Assembly (NCBI GenBank): GCA_032158125.1 | Contig: JASKOT010000047.1 | Coordinates: forward strand, 1-64,000 | From: Papiliotrema nemorosa | Lineage: Eukaryota > Basidiomycota > Tremellomycetes > Tremellales > Rhynchogastremaceae | Length of the DNA stretch: 64,000 bases | Direction of reading: 5' to 3' | Position numbers and translations under genes: made by a program | In this document: one piece after another, positions 21,504 through 33,062 of the stretch | How the letters are laid out: each line of letters opens with the position of its first letter | Numbering within the stretch: position 1 is the stretch's first letter | Notes under the pieces: generated by a model | Database searches by the model: none | Told to the model about the DNA's origin: nothing | The model's input: only the letters and a program-made list of their open reading frames with translations

Positions 21504-24500
21504 ATGTTCAAGAAACTCCCGACTTTGCCTACGCTCAAATCTCTACCTCAAGCCATCGGACTTCCATTCTTGTCTACTCAGGAAGATGCGCAGTTGAAGT
21601 TCAAATCGGCAGAGGGGGGAGTCAAGAGGTTGTACTCTGATCAAGTGAGTCTTGATTCCATTTCTGCCATTGGCATCAAGTGGTGCATTGTGCAGTGAGG
21701 ATGGAGGTCGACATGTGCCCCATACGACAAGACTTGAACGACAGAATGATAGACGTAGAGTCGAACGCTCTACACTTGACGCAGACATCTAGGCGTGCTC
21801 TCGAGTATGGGTCAAGCTGACGATAGGTCATTCCATTGACAGACTTTGGCTATTGGAGTCAATACTATACCGTCTTCAATTCCGCCGCAGATGTCTACTC
21901 TTTAATCTCTGTTCAAGATGGTACGCCCCTTCCCGTCTTTCCTCAAATACATCACTGAGTAGTAGTCCGTCAAGCACTACAGAGTCAACCTACCAACCTC
22001 TTCCACCTCATCTTGACTCTCTCACACCACCTCTTCACCCTCCTCCCTTCCCCTCTCTTCCCCACGTCGGCTTCTTCGGCATCTCAACAGAATACAACGC
22101 AAGAGGCGTTGAACTGTCTGAGGGTACTGGGCAGGGTCATCGTGGTGATTTACGAGAATGATGCTGAGAGACGGGAAATGGGTCTATCAGAAGAGAGCTT
22201 TGCAAAGAAGTATCTGTGGAGTCCGGGTGGGATTGAGGTGGATCATGTGCCTGATGATGGTGTACTCGCCAGTCAAGCCAGTGCAAATGTCGGGGCTAGG
22301 AATGAGGGTGGTGTGTCTGGTGATGGGGAAGGAGGGCACGAAGCGACACAATTCGAGATCGGTTCGGATGACGAAGAGGAGGAAGACTTGAAGGACGACG
22401 ATGCCCATGGCCATATTGAGCAACAGGACGAGGACGAGGACGAGGACGAGATTGACGCCGGTGTGAGAGCTTTCAAAGCGACAATAGGCAACCTTCCATC
22501 GACTTACCCCGCACAGCCTACTGGCGGGCTTTCAAAGAGGGAAGAGGCAAGTGATGACCCATTATCTCGACCTGGAGCGCCAGTTGGAGAACAGCATTCT
22601 ATCGACGATGATCAGGGACCACCGAGTGGACCTTGCCTCGTAGATCGGCTTTTCAGCTGTACGATCGATCTCCTCTTCTGCGCTGGATTCACTGTTCCGG
22701 ACAGTGTCCGGGGAACAGATAAACTGGGAGAGAAGATCAATGTGAGTTGACCCAGCCGATTCCTCTAGTCTACTTGTGCGAGGGAGTCAGGGCTGATCGT
22801 AGTATGTCATTTGGGAGAAGGGAGTCGGAAGTACCGTCTCTGTCGGGTCATCCGGCGACCTAGACAGAAACAAGATTGAGGTTCTGCGTAAGTGCTATCA
22901 TCCTTCGTCGGGTAGTGTATCGCTGATATGATAGGCTTCCTGATTATCCTCCTCTCAACGACCATCTACACTCCCCCACACTCACTCTTTGTCACGCCCA
23001 ACTTACCCCTTCAACACCTCACACATTCTCTCGAACGTCGATTGGTCTTGTCTTTACTGTGTTCTCTACTGAACACATCGTTGACAATCGATAAAGGATC
23101 CAAGGGGCTATCAGGGATGACGGGGCAGTTGCCTTACAACCACCTCATCTCCAAATCGGCGGAAGAGAGACGGACGTTGGTCAGAGGATGCCTCATGACC
23201 CTTCTCGTGGCTTTGGACTATAAAGCACCTGGAGAAGCAGATGCGGGAATCGCTTCGGGGGGGATGATGGGTGAAGCAAAGGAAGAGAATGCGTTTAGGT
23301 ATTTCATCTCGAAATTGGTTAGTCGCCCTTCATTGCTCTTCTCCGGATGCTTCTTCTCGCAAAAATCGTGATGAGAGATGAGCTAATGATAGCATCGTAA
23401 AGAGGACTTTGCGTTTGTGTTGGGTGGTATCACGAGTATACTAGAAGAACATATGGCGGTGCAAAACGGTTATCTACCTGGAAGCAAACGTTCAGTGCCA
23501 TACATCATGGAGACTTGTGAGTATACTCGGGCCAGCATGCTCTCTGCAGTAATCGTCCTCTGCTGACGCCAGTCATGCTGCTCTGGCGTATTGTCGACCT
23601 CAACAAGCGATTCCGAACGTACTTGTTCGAGTCGGGTAAAGCGCCTGATATCATCGCTTACATCTTGGTCATCTGCCTCGAACACAAGGATGACCCAGGT
23701 GAGACTGCTTTGCTCTGGAACCCCGCATAGACTGACAACATAGCTCACCATGGGCTGTTGAGACTGCTGTCGTACCTCCTACAGACCCTTTCGGCCGATC
23801 AAGCATTTGCAAATGCCTTGAATCAGAGTCTGAGATTGACTGTACCCGCCAAATGGGCAGTGACCGGCTCCTTGGCTGATTTCATGATCGTCGTGAGTCA
23901 TATCTCAAATGGAGTCGCCTCAACCATTGAGCAATGACTCACTGTACAGTCGGTCTACTCGATCGCTACGACACCTGGACTCAACCCTTTGTTCCCCGCT
24001 CTGACCATCTCCATCGCCAATGCCGCACCGTACCTCCAAAATGTCGGCGTTCAAGCTTCAACTCGGCTACTTCAACTGTTCAAAGCCTTTTCCGCACCGA
24101 ACTTTTTGCTCGCGGATGAGGGTCATCCTAGATTGGTCTACTACCTGTGAGCGATATTGTCATTGACGAAGAGTTGCGAAGCTGACACGTTGTCTAGGTT
24201 GGAAACGTTCAACTCTGTTTTGTACCACCAATTGAACGACAACCCTAATCTGGTCTATGCCATTCTCAGGAGTCATCAAGATTTCCAGAGTCTAGCTACT
24301 TTTACCCTGATCAGCGGCTTGCGGGAGATCAAGCGACGGAAAGCTGTACGAGCTGCTGGTGAGTTGTGGTAGCTTCTCCCCCCTGTCGAAGCTGACTGGA
24401 AGCGATCGAGGGGGCGAAGAAGGAAGATGTCAGATCGGGCATCAAGAGGACCGACTCTGAGCTAGAAATGTTGGCTGAAAAAGCTGCTCTACTTGGTCGA

Positions 24501-25235
24501 ACGGAAGACGAGGATGAAGAAGATTTACGTCAAACACCCATGACGGAGGAATCCAATCCCATCATCACTACCGCTACTCCGGGCGATATGCGATCCGACC
24601 CTCTTGCCGAGGCCGCACGTGTACCAACATTCGAATCTCCCAATCCGACTCCTCCTGCTGCGTTACCCAAAAGCGAGAAGGCTAGAGGCAAGATGAGAGC
24701 GACGAGTATCAGCTCTGTTGTCACGGCCCAAGTGGGAGATGACGGTTCGACCGATGAGGAGATTATGAAACTTGCCGAGGGTGGAGTGGGACCGAACGGG
24801 TACGTTCCGACTCAAGAATGGGTATCAAGTTGGCAGAAAGGGTGAGCGACTTTCCCGTGATCAGCCTTCTGACGCTGCAGACTGCCCCTCGACCCGGTCT
24901 TGGTGGCTATCTCTGAACTTTTACCCAAGATTCAAGATTCACAATCCCGTACAGCGGGTTCACCCTCTTCCAAAGTCCTCAACCTCCTTAAAGAGGTCTC
25001 ACTCGGCGAAGTCTTACCTCCCTCGCCGCCTATCGTACCTAGACGATTCCAATGGTCGGCTGCGTCGGCGGTATGGTTGACATCGCTCTTGTGGGGTGAT
25101 ATCTACGTGGCGGGATTGACTAGTATTGGTATCTGGAGAGATACGACGGTCAAGTTGTTTGGCGTTGTTCAGGCGCCAGTAAAAGGTAGGGGCGCGCAAG
25201 TGGGCAGGGTGTTGAAGAGGTGGGGTGTAGTCTAG
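21504..25235 (+). CDS. HID1: HID1 family protein, Golgi/secretory sorting
   Basis: Homologue of Hid1 (Ftp105 in fission yeast), a peripheral Golgi protein needed for dense-core vesicle and endosome-Golgi sorting. About 1,000 aa in a dozen exons. The start MFKKLPTLPTLKSLPQAIG is followed, after an unusually long first intron (about 21645-21827), by VIPLTDFGYWSQYYTVFN and then DVRQALQSQPTNLFHLILTL, the conserved N-terminal layout. FAKKYLWSPGG, ERRLVLSLLCSLLNTSL and FMLLWRIVDLNKRFRTYLF are family-like helices. Acidic low-complexity runs (DEDEDEDEID near 22440; EDEDEEDL near 24510) sit in loops. The C-terminus ends SIGIWRDTTVKLFGVVQAP then RVLKRWGVV. Frame is kept through all introns I could read. 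No enzyme motif is present. Confidence 0.88.
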
Positions 25236-25361
25236 AGCTGCGTGGGTAGTGGTAAGAGGCATCTTGAGCGATGCATAATGGTGCGGAACATGCACCATCG
25301 TAAATACAACTCCACCGCAGTGAGCCATCCTACCGTCGTCAAACCATGTTATGTACATACT

Positions 25362-25766
25362 TTAAGCTCCCAAAGCGGCCTGCATATCGTTCACTCCCCA
25401 GTGCTCGATATATTTCCCCCCCTGGATCCTCACGATATCCATCACGTTGATCGTCACTCGATGCCCGGTCGGTTGAACACCCATGATGGGTCGTTTAAAG
25501 ATCCCAGAGACCGTCTTGTACGTCGTCACTCGATCACCCTCTGCCATCTGATACAGGATATTCACCGACAAATCCTGGAAAGCGGGACGTAAGATATGTT
25601 CAAAAGTGTTCCATAGACTTTCCGGGCCGTTGGGTGTGCCTGGACGTGCGGTCTGATTGATGAAAGCGGTATCGATGAGCTCGTCAAAGCTTGCCCGATT
25701 CCCTTGTTGGATCACCTCGGAGTTGAATCGTCGGACGATGGCTTTGTTCTCTTCGAGAGAGGTCAT
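25362..25766 (-). CDS. SnoaL-like / NTF2-like polyketide-cyclase family protein
   Basis: Small single-exon gene, 134 aa, the full length of a one-domain SnoaL-like protein. Typical features are an N-terminal helix (ENKAIVRRFNSEVIQQGN), the ELIDTAFINQTARPGTPNGP strand-loop, and the late beta strands VTTYKTVSGIFKRP and VMDIVRIQGGKYIEHWGVND. In characterised members this alpha+beta barrel binds small hydrophobic substrates (aldol cyclases, ester cyclases); for this one no substrate can be named. It ends 126 nt from the convergent HID1 stop and is divergent from a short-chain dehydrogenase at 26626, so it may share its promoter. Its lack of introns is unusual here and could fit acquisition from bacteria. 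Confidence 0.8.
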   Translation of the reverse strand: MTSLEENKAIVRRFNSEVIQQGNRASFDELIDTAFINQTARPGTPNGPESLWNTFEHILRPAFQDLSVNILYQMAEGDRVTTYKTVSGIFKRPIMGVQPTGHRVTINVMDIVRIQGGKYIEHWGVNDMQAALGA

Positions 25767-26625
25767 GAGCGCTTATCTACCGTTAGACGTTGTAATTTTA
25801 TGCATAGCGCTTGAGACATTGACTTACCTCAGTTGGTTCGAGTATTGAGGGAGAGAAGATTGAGTGGGTGAGACTTGGGAGTCGCTGCTTTAGTACTTGA
25901 TCACCGTGCTGCAAGCTAACCAAATGCCCGAAATTTAGGCCGAGGGCTGCCATGGATCGTGCTCATCGTCGTTGTGCATGAGTCGCATAGGTACTCCATG
26001 TCCTCGTCGGTCGTCTCGACTGACTGAATTCCTGGCCATGCATGGAAATTCTCGGCGACCGAAGTCTCGGGAACACCCCCGAAGACACCACGTGACCGGG
26101 CTAAAGTGGGGGGAACGACATATTTGGGTGGGTGGCGAATATTCCCCCCACTTAATCTCCTCGGTTCGGCCATGTCCTTGCCACTGTCGATCATTCAGTC
26201 TGCTTCACTCGGCCCCGGATGTGTCATGAATCACTTCGGGAAGGACATACACAAAGGCAGGTCAGTCATCATGGCCGGCTCTTATGTAGGAGGGGGATTT
26301 GATGTACGAGGACTGACTGATCATCACTGATGTTCGACTGACCGAGTGCTGCAGGATAACCCACGTTGCCCGAGGTACATTGACAACATGGCGCGGTATG
26401 GTCACATCCTTGCACATGTGCTGTATCATTGATGTCCTTAGCACAAGTGCTCCCCGAGGATGACTAATCGGTCTTCGGACCTTTGTAGAGTCGAGGTATA
26501 TAACTGACCGCACTGACCCGCTACATCTTCTCAACTAAGCAACCATCTTCCAGCTCTACTCGCCTCGATCAATAGTAGACCAATCTGACTGTAACAAACT
26601 CCAGCCAAACCACCTATCTACAGCC
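25767..26625. other. divergent promoter region, SnoaL-like gene / short-chain dehydrogenase
   Basis: 859 nt between two divergent starts. A TATATAA box lies at 26497, about 129 nt before the dehydrogenase ATG. I see no gene inside it. Confidence 0.5.
26497..26503 (+). promoter_or_regulatory. TATA box upstream of short-chain dehydrogenase
   Basis: TATATAA, about 129 nt before the ATG at 26626, in a plausible position for a regulated fungal promoter. Confidence 0.5.
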
Positions 26626-27538
26626 ATGTCATCCAGAATCGCGCTCGTCACTGGAGGCAACACCGGTCTTGGCTACGCTACCATCCTCTCCCTCCTCAAC
26701 TCGACTGCCCATGCGTACACTGTCATCCTCGGCTCGAGATCCCTCGAGAAAGGCCAAGAGGCAGCTAGACAACTTCTCAAGGAGACCACGAATAAGAACG
26801 CCAGTGAAGATTCCGTCTTTGTTGTGCAGATTGATATTGAAAGCGACGAGAGTGTGGACAAGGCGTTCGAGGTGGTCAAGGAGAAGTATGGTAGAGTCGA
26901 TGTGTTGATCAACAATGCGGGTAAGTCGCCATCATTCTCCCTCGAGTCATACTCCCTCGAGGCTCTTTGTAGCCGTCATCGTCTGATTCTGTATGTAGCC
27001 GATACTAATACCAGGCGCGGCGTACGACATGATTGCCAAAGCTCCCAACTCCACCATGGTCCCCCAAGACGCCTGGACCAAATCTTACCATCTCAACGTC
27101 ACGTCAACACACTTTTTCACGGAGAAATTCATTCCCCTCCTGTTGGCCTCTTCGGGCCCCCGTATCCTCTTCATCTCCACGGTAATCTCCTCTATCGCGC
27201 AACAAGGGCAAGCTCTCTACCCCATCGACCAAGCGCCTCCGGCTGGATGGCCTAAACCCCCTCATTTCGCTTTCCCAGCTTACAGATCAAGCAAAGCTGC
27301 CGGGAACATGATGGCGCGTGAATGGGCCAGAGAGTTGAAGAATGACGGTGTTGTGGTGCACCTGGTAGGATTGGGGAGGTACGCCACTGCGTTCGGAGGA
27401 GGGAGCAAGGAAGACAAGATCAAGATGGGTGTGCCGGACGCGAAGGATGGTGGAGAGTTTATCAAGGCTATAGCAGAGGGTACACATGATCAGCACGCCG
27501 GAGAGCTTATCGGGGTCGACGGAGTTGTGCCTTGGTAG
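26626..27538 (+). CDS. short-chain dehydrogenase/reductase, copy 1
   Basis: NAD(P)-dependent oxidoreductase of the classical SDR fold. Two exons, 26626-26920 and 27015-27538, 272 aa. The Rossmann glycine motif is TGGNTGLG, the NNAG motif sits exactly at the intron (NNA-G), an Asp-Ile (VQIDIES) marks the cofactor pocket, and the active-site pair is Tyr and Lys in YRSSK with a Ser in FISTVISS. Between that Ser and the Tyr is a longer loop than in typical SDRs (APPAGWPKPPHFAFP). The C-terminus reads GELIGVDGVVPW. A close paralogue lies at 34127 with the same intron position and an equally long second exon (524 nt). Cytosolic; the substrate is unknown. Confidence 0.88.
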
Positions 27539-27683
27539 ATGCTCTTTCACCCTTCGACGTGATTACATTGATCGCAATGTGCCCGCTCGACGACTGGCTA
27601 CTTTGAGATAAACCAAGATGTGATACGATGCAAAACGATACACGGTACAAAGGTACTTCCTCGTTCTAAGACAACGCTCGAGG

Positions 27684-29888
27684 TCATTTTGCCGACTGAG
27701 GCTGCTGATACCTCCATGGTGGTTGATTATTACCCACCCAAGGCCCCCTCGGTCCTACCATCTCAGGCTTCAACTCGGCTATCGTCCTGGCTCCACAGTT
27801 CCTCATGGTATTCGTGATTTCCTCTGACAAGACTGATGATCAGCTGTTTACCCCGAGTCGATGGACAGGCTAGTCCGACTCACTCTCGCAGACTCGCTCG
27901 ACGCCATCCTGCCCGTGTGTTCCGTTGGCGTACAAGAAAGGTCGACCCAATCCTACAGCCTTGGCACCCAACGCAATGGCCTTGACGACATCTGCGCCTG
28001 ACCTGACCCCGCCGTCGATCATAATATCCAGCTTTTCAAACAGATCCGGTCGATTCGCTCGGATCTCGTATAAGACATCTATAGCTGCTGGTGCACTGAT
28101 TGTGAGCCTCTGAAACATATCCACGTGTCGCCAGGCTCACAAATCGCATTGCCTTCCACCATGGTTTGACTATATCGTCAGCTGAAGCGCAATGCAATCA
28201 CCAAGCGCGACTCACCAGTATGACCCCATCCACACCCGCCTCGGCACATAATGCCACATCCTCCACACTCTGCAGACCTTTGACGATCAGAGGTAAAGTC
28301 GTATTCTTCCTGATGAACCCAATATCATCCCAAGTCAAATTCGTATCTTGATACCCCGAAATAGCCTGCGAAACACCCAAAGGCGCTTTGGACCCTCGTC
28401 CGCCTGCACCGCCCGTCTCCTTGATCGGAGCCTCAACGACCGTCTTGGCCCGTACGTCCCGTGTCCGTTTGGATTTCCAAGCTGTATCAACGGTGAAAAT
28501 CACAGCGGCAGCTTCGTACTCTGTCACTCGTTTTAATAGAGCTTCAGAGGCTTTTCGGTCTTTGTTGAGGTAGATTTGGAAGAAGACTTTTTGGCCGGGT
28601 TTACGAGCCGCCATGATTTCGTCCAAGCTACAACTGGCATTGATCGAAATCTGGCATTAGCACTCACGCGCATTAGGATCTCCAGTCTTGCTAATTATAA
28701 AGGACAAGAGAGTCGCGTAGATTCTGACTCACCCCTTGAACGATACCACATTCCCCGGCACCCTTTGTCAAGTTGACCTCCCCGAGTGGATGACCGAGTT
28801 TGGCCATTGCCGCTGGAGAGATGAAAATCGGCAGAGTAGACTTGACACCCATGAACTCAGTCTCGGTCGATCCGTTGGTCACGTCGCGCAAGACACGAGG
28901 TCGGAAGTAGTAGTTTCTGAAAGCGTCCTGATTCTCCTCCGCGGTGATTTCCCTATCCGCTGGTCTGTCAGCGGTGCGCCTTAGTTTTGCAGCTGAGAGA
29001 GCCGCAGATGCTGGTGAAGGACGACATAGACTTGTGGATTCAAGTGTACTCACCTGCAGACTTGTAATAGTTCCACGCTGTTCCGCTGAGAACCTTTTCT
29101 GCCCATTCTTCAAAATCGTCCAAGAGCAACATGGCATCCACCTGAGGCAATTTTTTCCTCTCTTCCTGTATCCTCTTCTCCTCCTCGGTAGGCTCTACAT
29201 CGCCTTCATCAGGTAGAGTGGTAGGATCGACAGGTCCGAGATGTTGGTAGTCTTCCAGTATGTCGAGGGCGTCTGGGGGATGAAGGGGTTTGAAGATCTT
29301 TCTGATATTGTCAGCAATCCATGTTACGTGATTGGCTCTTTCCGTATCGCAACTCCATAGACTGCAAGCGACTGGGAGAGGCAAGAACGCGGGCAAGCTC
29401 ACGTCGCGTCTTTTCCAGCGTTGGCAATGATGATCCCAGCTCCTCCTGGGTGATTCTCGATGAAATCAGTCACATCATATACTTTTCCCTGATGGTCAGC
29501 TTTGTTACCCAAACAATGAGCAGCGAAATGCTCACATCGATCACGACCCAGCAATCGTCCCCTTTATTATGTTTCTGCACCTCTTGGAAACTGATCAACT
29601 TTTGTCCACCGGGTTGAACTGTCCCTCGTAACTCGTGGACTCTGGTATCGTCCAATCGAGCCGTATGTGTGTACGCTATGCCCTGTTGTCAGATGTTGAA
29701 ACTTTTCGATGCGGACGACTCACTGCTGCAATGGCTAGCGACAATGCTGCGGTGGTGTAGAACCCTTGCCGACTTGACGAAGCGGCGTTGGCATGGACGG
29801 TCGAGTGATTTCGCCTGAGCGACTGTCGGGCAGGCGTCGTGCGACCAGCGAAAAGCCGCAAAGACGATGCTAGTCTGGTTCTTGACAT
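27684..29888 (-). CDS. CYB2: L-lactate dehydrogenase, cytochrome b2 (mitochondrial IMS)
   Basis: FMN- and heme-containing enzyme oxidising L-lactate to pyruvate and passing electrons to cytochrome c. About nine exons. The N-terminus is a bipartite mitochondrial signal: basic presequence ([20 protein letters not shown]) then a sorting TM ([18 protein letters not shown]). The cytochrome b5 domain has [30 protein letters not shown] and a second heme His in KPLHPPDAL. The FMN domain shows [46 protein letters not shown], the catalytic SNHGGRQ (its own small exon) and [14 protein letters not shown] with GLGRPFLYA. After GVERVCE an intron leads to a last exon [20 protein letters not shown] ending at 27684. 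Start ATG 29888 is preceded by an in-frame weaker context. Likely glucose-repressed in life, but not shown here. Confidence 0.92.
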
Positions 29889-30237
29889 CTTGAACGATTG
29901 ATCTACGTCTGTGCTAGTCGATCGTGTAGAGAGGAATGAGAGACTCTCTCGATACCTCGATCCTTGCCTTGTCGGGGCGTATGTGTGGAAATACGACGAG
30001 GTTGATTCGATCTTTTGCCGACGTCGGGGTCCGGAACACCGGTCCGGGTGGACCGGGAACTCATTTCTCCTAGAGGACACAAAACATTCCGAAGCTGCAG
30101 ACGAGCATACAGCTTGGACAAATGAAGCCAGCCGGCAGCAGGTCGGATGAGTCGAAGCATAGTATTATACATAAGTGAACAAGACGTCGAAAAAGTGTCC
30201 GCAAAAGACACGGCGTGTCTGACTATTCTACCCAAAT
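29889..30237. other. intergenic, CYB2 5' and alpha-glucosidase 3'
   Basis: 349 nt, promoter of CYB2 (minus strand). No further gene is seen; overlapping frames in it are extensions of the flanking genes. Confidence 0.4.
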
Positions 30238-32196
30238 CTAAACTTTTGCGTGGAGCCAGACGCAAGTATCCTTTGGAACGGCGTCGTCCTCGAGCGGAGA
30301 GGAAGACAACAAGACCTCTCCATCCACCTTGACACTTTCATCCGAGAGGTTGAGGATAATCTCCCAGCCTTCCGGCCGTCTGAAATGCAATACATCCTCT
30401 CGCTTCTCCCCGACCCACTCGAGCTCTTCCGGTCCTTGTAACTTGCGCCTCAAGTCTAGTGCTTTTCGGTAAAAGTTCAAGGTTGATTTAGGGTTATGGT
30501 CTTGCTCCTCTACGGCGTACTTGGCGAGGTACTCTGGTTGAGGCAGGTGGGGTTTAGATCCTTCCGGTCCGAAACCGAGGGATGAACCGGTAGAAGACCA
30601 TGGAAGGGGTACTCGACATCCGTCTCGACCCACAACTTTGCCTTTAAAGTGGAAGAACATGGGATCTTGTCGTTGATCATCCGGGATCTCGGTGACTTCG
30701 GGCAAACCCAACTCTTCTCCCCTGAACATTAGCGCAATATCGGCCAAGAGGGTGGGAGCTTACTGATAGAGATAGGCTGATCCGGGGAGAGCGAGCATCA
30801 TGAGTGTAGCTGCCTTGGCTCGCTTTATACCGAGCTCAAAGTCGACTGGAGTGGGGTTGGACACCCAGTTTCGCCAGAAAGGGTCAAAGTTGGGAATACC
30901 CCAGAACTCCTTTGGTCGCTCGACACCGAGTCGAGTGGCATGTCGAACAACCTGACAATGAGACACAATCCCGTGACAAGATGGCGGGAACTCACGTCGT
31001 GGTTGGACAGGACCCAGGTGGTCGAGCTGTTCGATTTTTTTGAATCGGCAAGCGAACTCTCAATTGTCTCCCTCATCTTTCCGACATCCCACTCGCAGAC
31101 CAGCATATCGAAAGAGAAAGTCTGACCGAGTCCTTCTGCCGAAGCATATAGCTGTTTCTTCTCCGGCGCGACCCAAGCTTCAGCCACAGCACTGCGGATC
31201 AGCGCAATTTCGACGCCAAATCAGCAGCTGGGGACTCACGTGAGAGGAGGGTTGTACTCGTTGAACACCTTTCGCCATGTTTTGTAGATATCATGAACAC
31301 CGACTCGGTCCCACAACGGGTGGAAATCATCCGGGTTTCCATTCAACCTCAACACAGCCCATTTCTTGTCCAATTCCGCTTGAGTAGGAAGAGGATCAGC
31401 CGAGAGATCCTTGACCATTCCATGTGCGACGTCCACCCTGAATCCCGCAACACCCCTATCGGCCCAGAATCGGAATGTCTTTTTGAAATCCTCTTGAACG
31501 TCTGGGTGGTCCCAGTTGAGATCGGGCTGAGAAATGTCGAACGTGTGGAGGTAGAATTGTCCGTCGCCTACCGGTGCCCAGGATTGACCTCCAAACTCGT
31601 CAATCCAGTCTGCGGGAGGGATATCCTTGTTTGGTCCAAGACCTAAATCGTCAGTTGAACACGATGCAGGTACAGTATCGCTACTCACCATCTCGGAAGT
31701 GGTACCTCGCCCTGGCGTTGCTTCCGATAGGACTCTTCAACGCCTCCTGGAACCACACGTGGTCGTCACTCGAGTGGTTGGGAACGATATCCACAAACAC
31801 CTTGATTCCGACCTTTTTCAACTCGGTCATCATCGCATCAAAGTCGTCCAAGGTCCCGATCCTGGGGTCGACATCTCGGTAGTCGGCAACGTCGTCTATC
31901 CATAAGCGGGGATCCCAATCTGCCACGATTCACTCACAGCCACCATCCTTGAGAGCACTGGGGTAGAAAGGCGAGAACCAGACGGCGTCAATGCCCAACG
32001 ATGCCAAATACGGTACTCTCTCCGTCACACCCTTGAAATCTCCAACACCATCTCCATTCGAGTCGGCAAAGGATCTGGGGTAGATCTGATAGATCACCGC
32101 CTGGCGCCACCAGTTTGCATCAAGGCTCTGGTCGACGGGGAGAACAGGCTGGATAGTCATATTTTTCTGGTCGCTCGAGTGGGATTTATTGGACAT
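30238..32196 (-). CDS. intracellular alpha-glucosidase, GH13, actinobacterial-type motifs
   Basis: Exo-acting alpha-glucosidase (maltase or oligo-1,6-glucosidase type) of about 580 aa in five or six exons, with no signal peptide (starts MSNKSHSSDQKNMTIQ). The barrel begins WWRQAVIYQIYPRSFADSNG with DLxGV-like GVTERVPYLASLGIDAVW. GH13 regions: DIVPNHSSDDHVWF (I), GVAGFRVDVAHGMVKD with the nucleophile Asp (II), AVAEAWVAPEK with the acid/base Glu (III), TTWVLSNHDVVRHATRLG with the third Asp (IV). Regions II-IV look like actinobacterial AglA-type enzymes, not the usual yeast maltase motifs (for example SNHDQPR). Yet the gene has ordinary short fungal introns, such as DGG-Y|DVADYRDVDP. The C-terminal domain ends DTCVWLHAKV. 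It would complete intracellular use of malto-oligosaccharides made by the amylase at 10448. Confidence 0.9.
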
Positions 32197-33062
32197 GGTA
32201 GGCGATGGAATGTTCTTATATGCCGCTGCAGCAAAAGTGAAATGGAGGGAAGATGGTAAAAGGTCGGAACAGGCTCGGCTCCATGAATCAGCAGCTATGG
32301 CACGGGGGATATGGCATTTGCTGGGCACAGAGGTATCCGGTAAGACTTCGGTGAATGACCCACGTTTGGAAGGGATCTAGCCCCGAGACTTTCCCGTCTC
32401 GACACAGGCCAACCACGCACCACCTGTCTGCCCCGCTTGGTATTACGTATGAAAGAACCGTCTCCCTCTTCAGCTGCTTCTACTTGGCTGAATACGACCC
32501 ACGAAAATGAAAGAGTGCGCGGGGCCTTCAAGGACATGTGATTCCAAGGATAGACTTCGGAGTACGCAGACGATTTTATCCGTATTAGAGAATGATTGGC
32601 GCGTCTCAAATATTCACGGTAGCTGAGCTACAATCTCTTGCACGATAAATGTCGCTCCATACCCGACCCCGACGACTTTTGTCGGTGAAGTGGTAGGTAT
32701 AAGTGAAGAGCCTCAAGAGAAATGAGGCGGGTCGCACCTCATCGGCCGTGCCTGACCGGACCCAAAGCCACCCTCTGCATTCCAACTGACAAGTCACCTC
32801 ACTTGCCCACCAACCTTGTTGTTCGGTTCAACTCTTGGAAGGTCAACACCTGGACGATCCTCAACAACATGCTCTGTTCTGACGGTCAAAGCTCTTCACT
32901 CCAGCGCCATGGCGTTTCAGGCGACCATCCCTGGTATCCTCAAACCGAGGGTCCGACGTGGTAGTCCGGCCAAAGCAACAAAGAGCAAAGTAAACAAAGC
33001 GATAATGTTACTGAACATTCTCTTTCTGTTTCTCCTCAACGAGTCATAAGCAAACAATCAAG
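32197..33062. other. divergent promoter region, alpha-glucosidase / secreted protein
   Basis: 866 nt between divergent starts. Several short frames, none with a family resemblance or splice logic. I see nothing else. Confidence 0.4.

Noticed and set aside
21645..21827. Possible tRNA in the first HID1 intron, because of TTCGA-like bases
   Set aside because: The loop and stems do not fit a T-arm; no acceptor stem or anticodon arm can be drawn on either strand.
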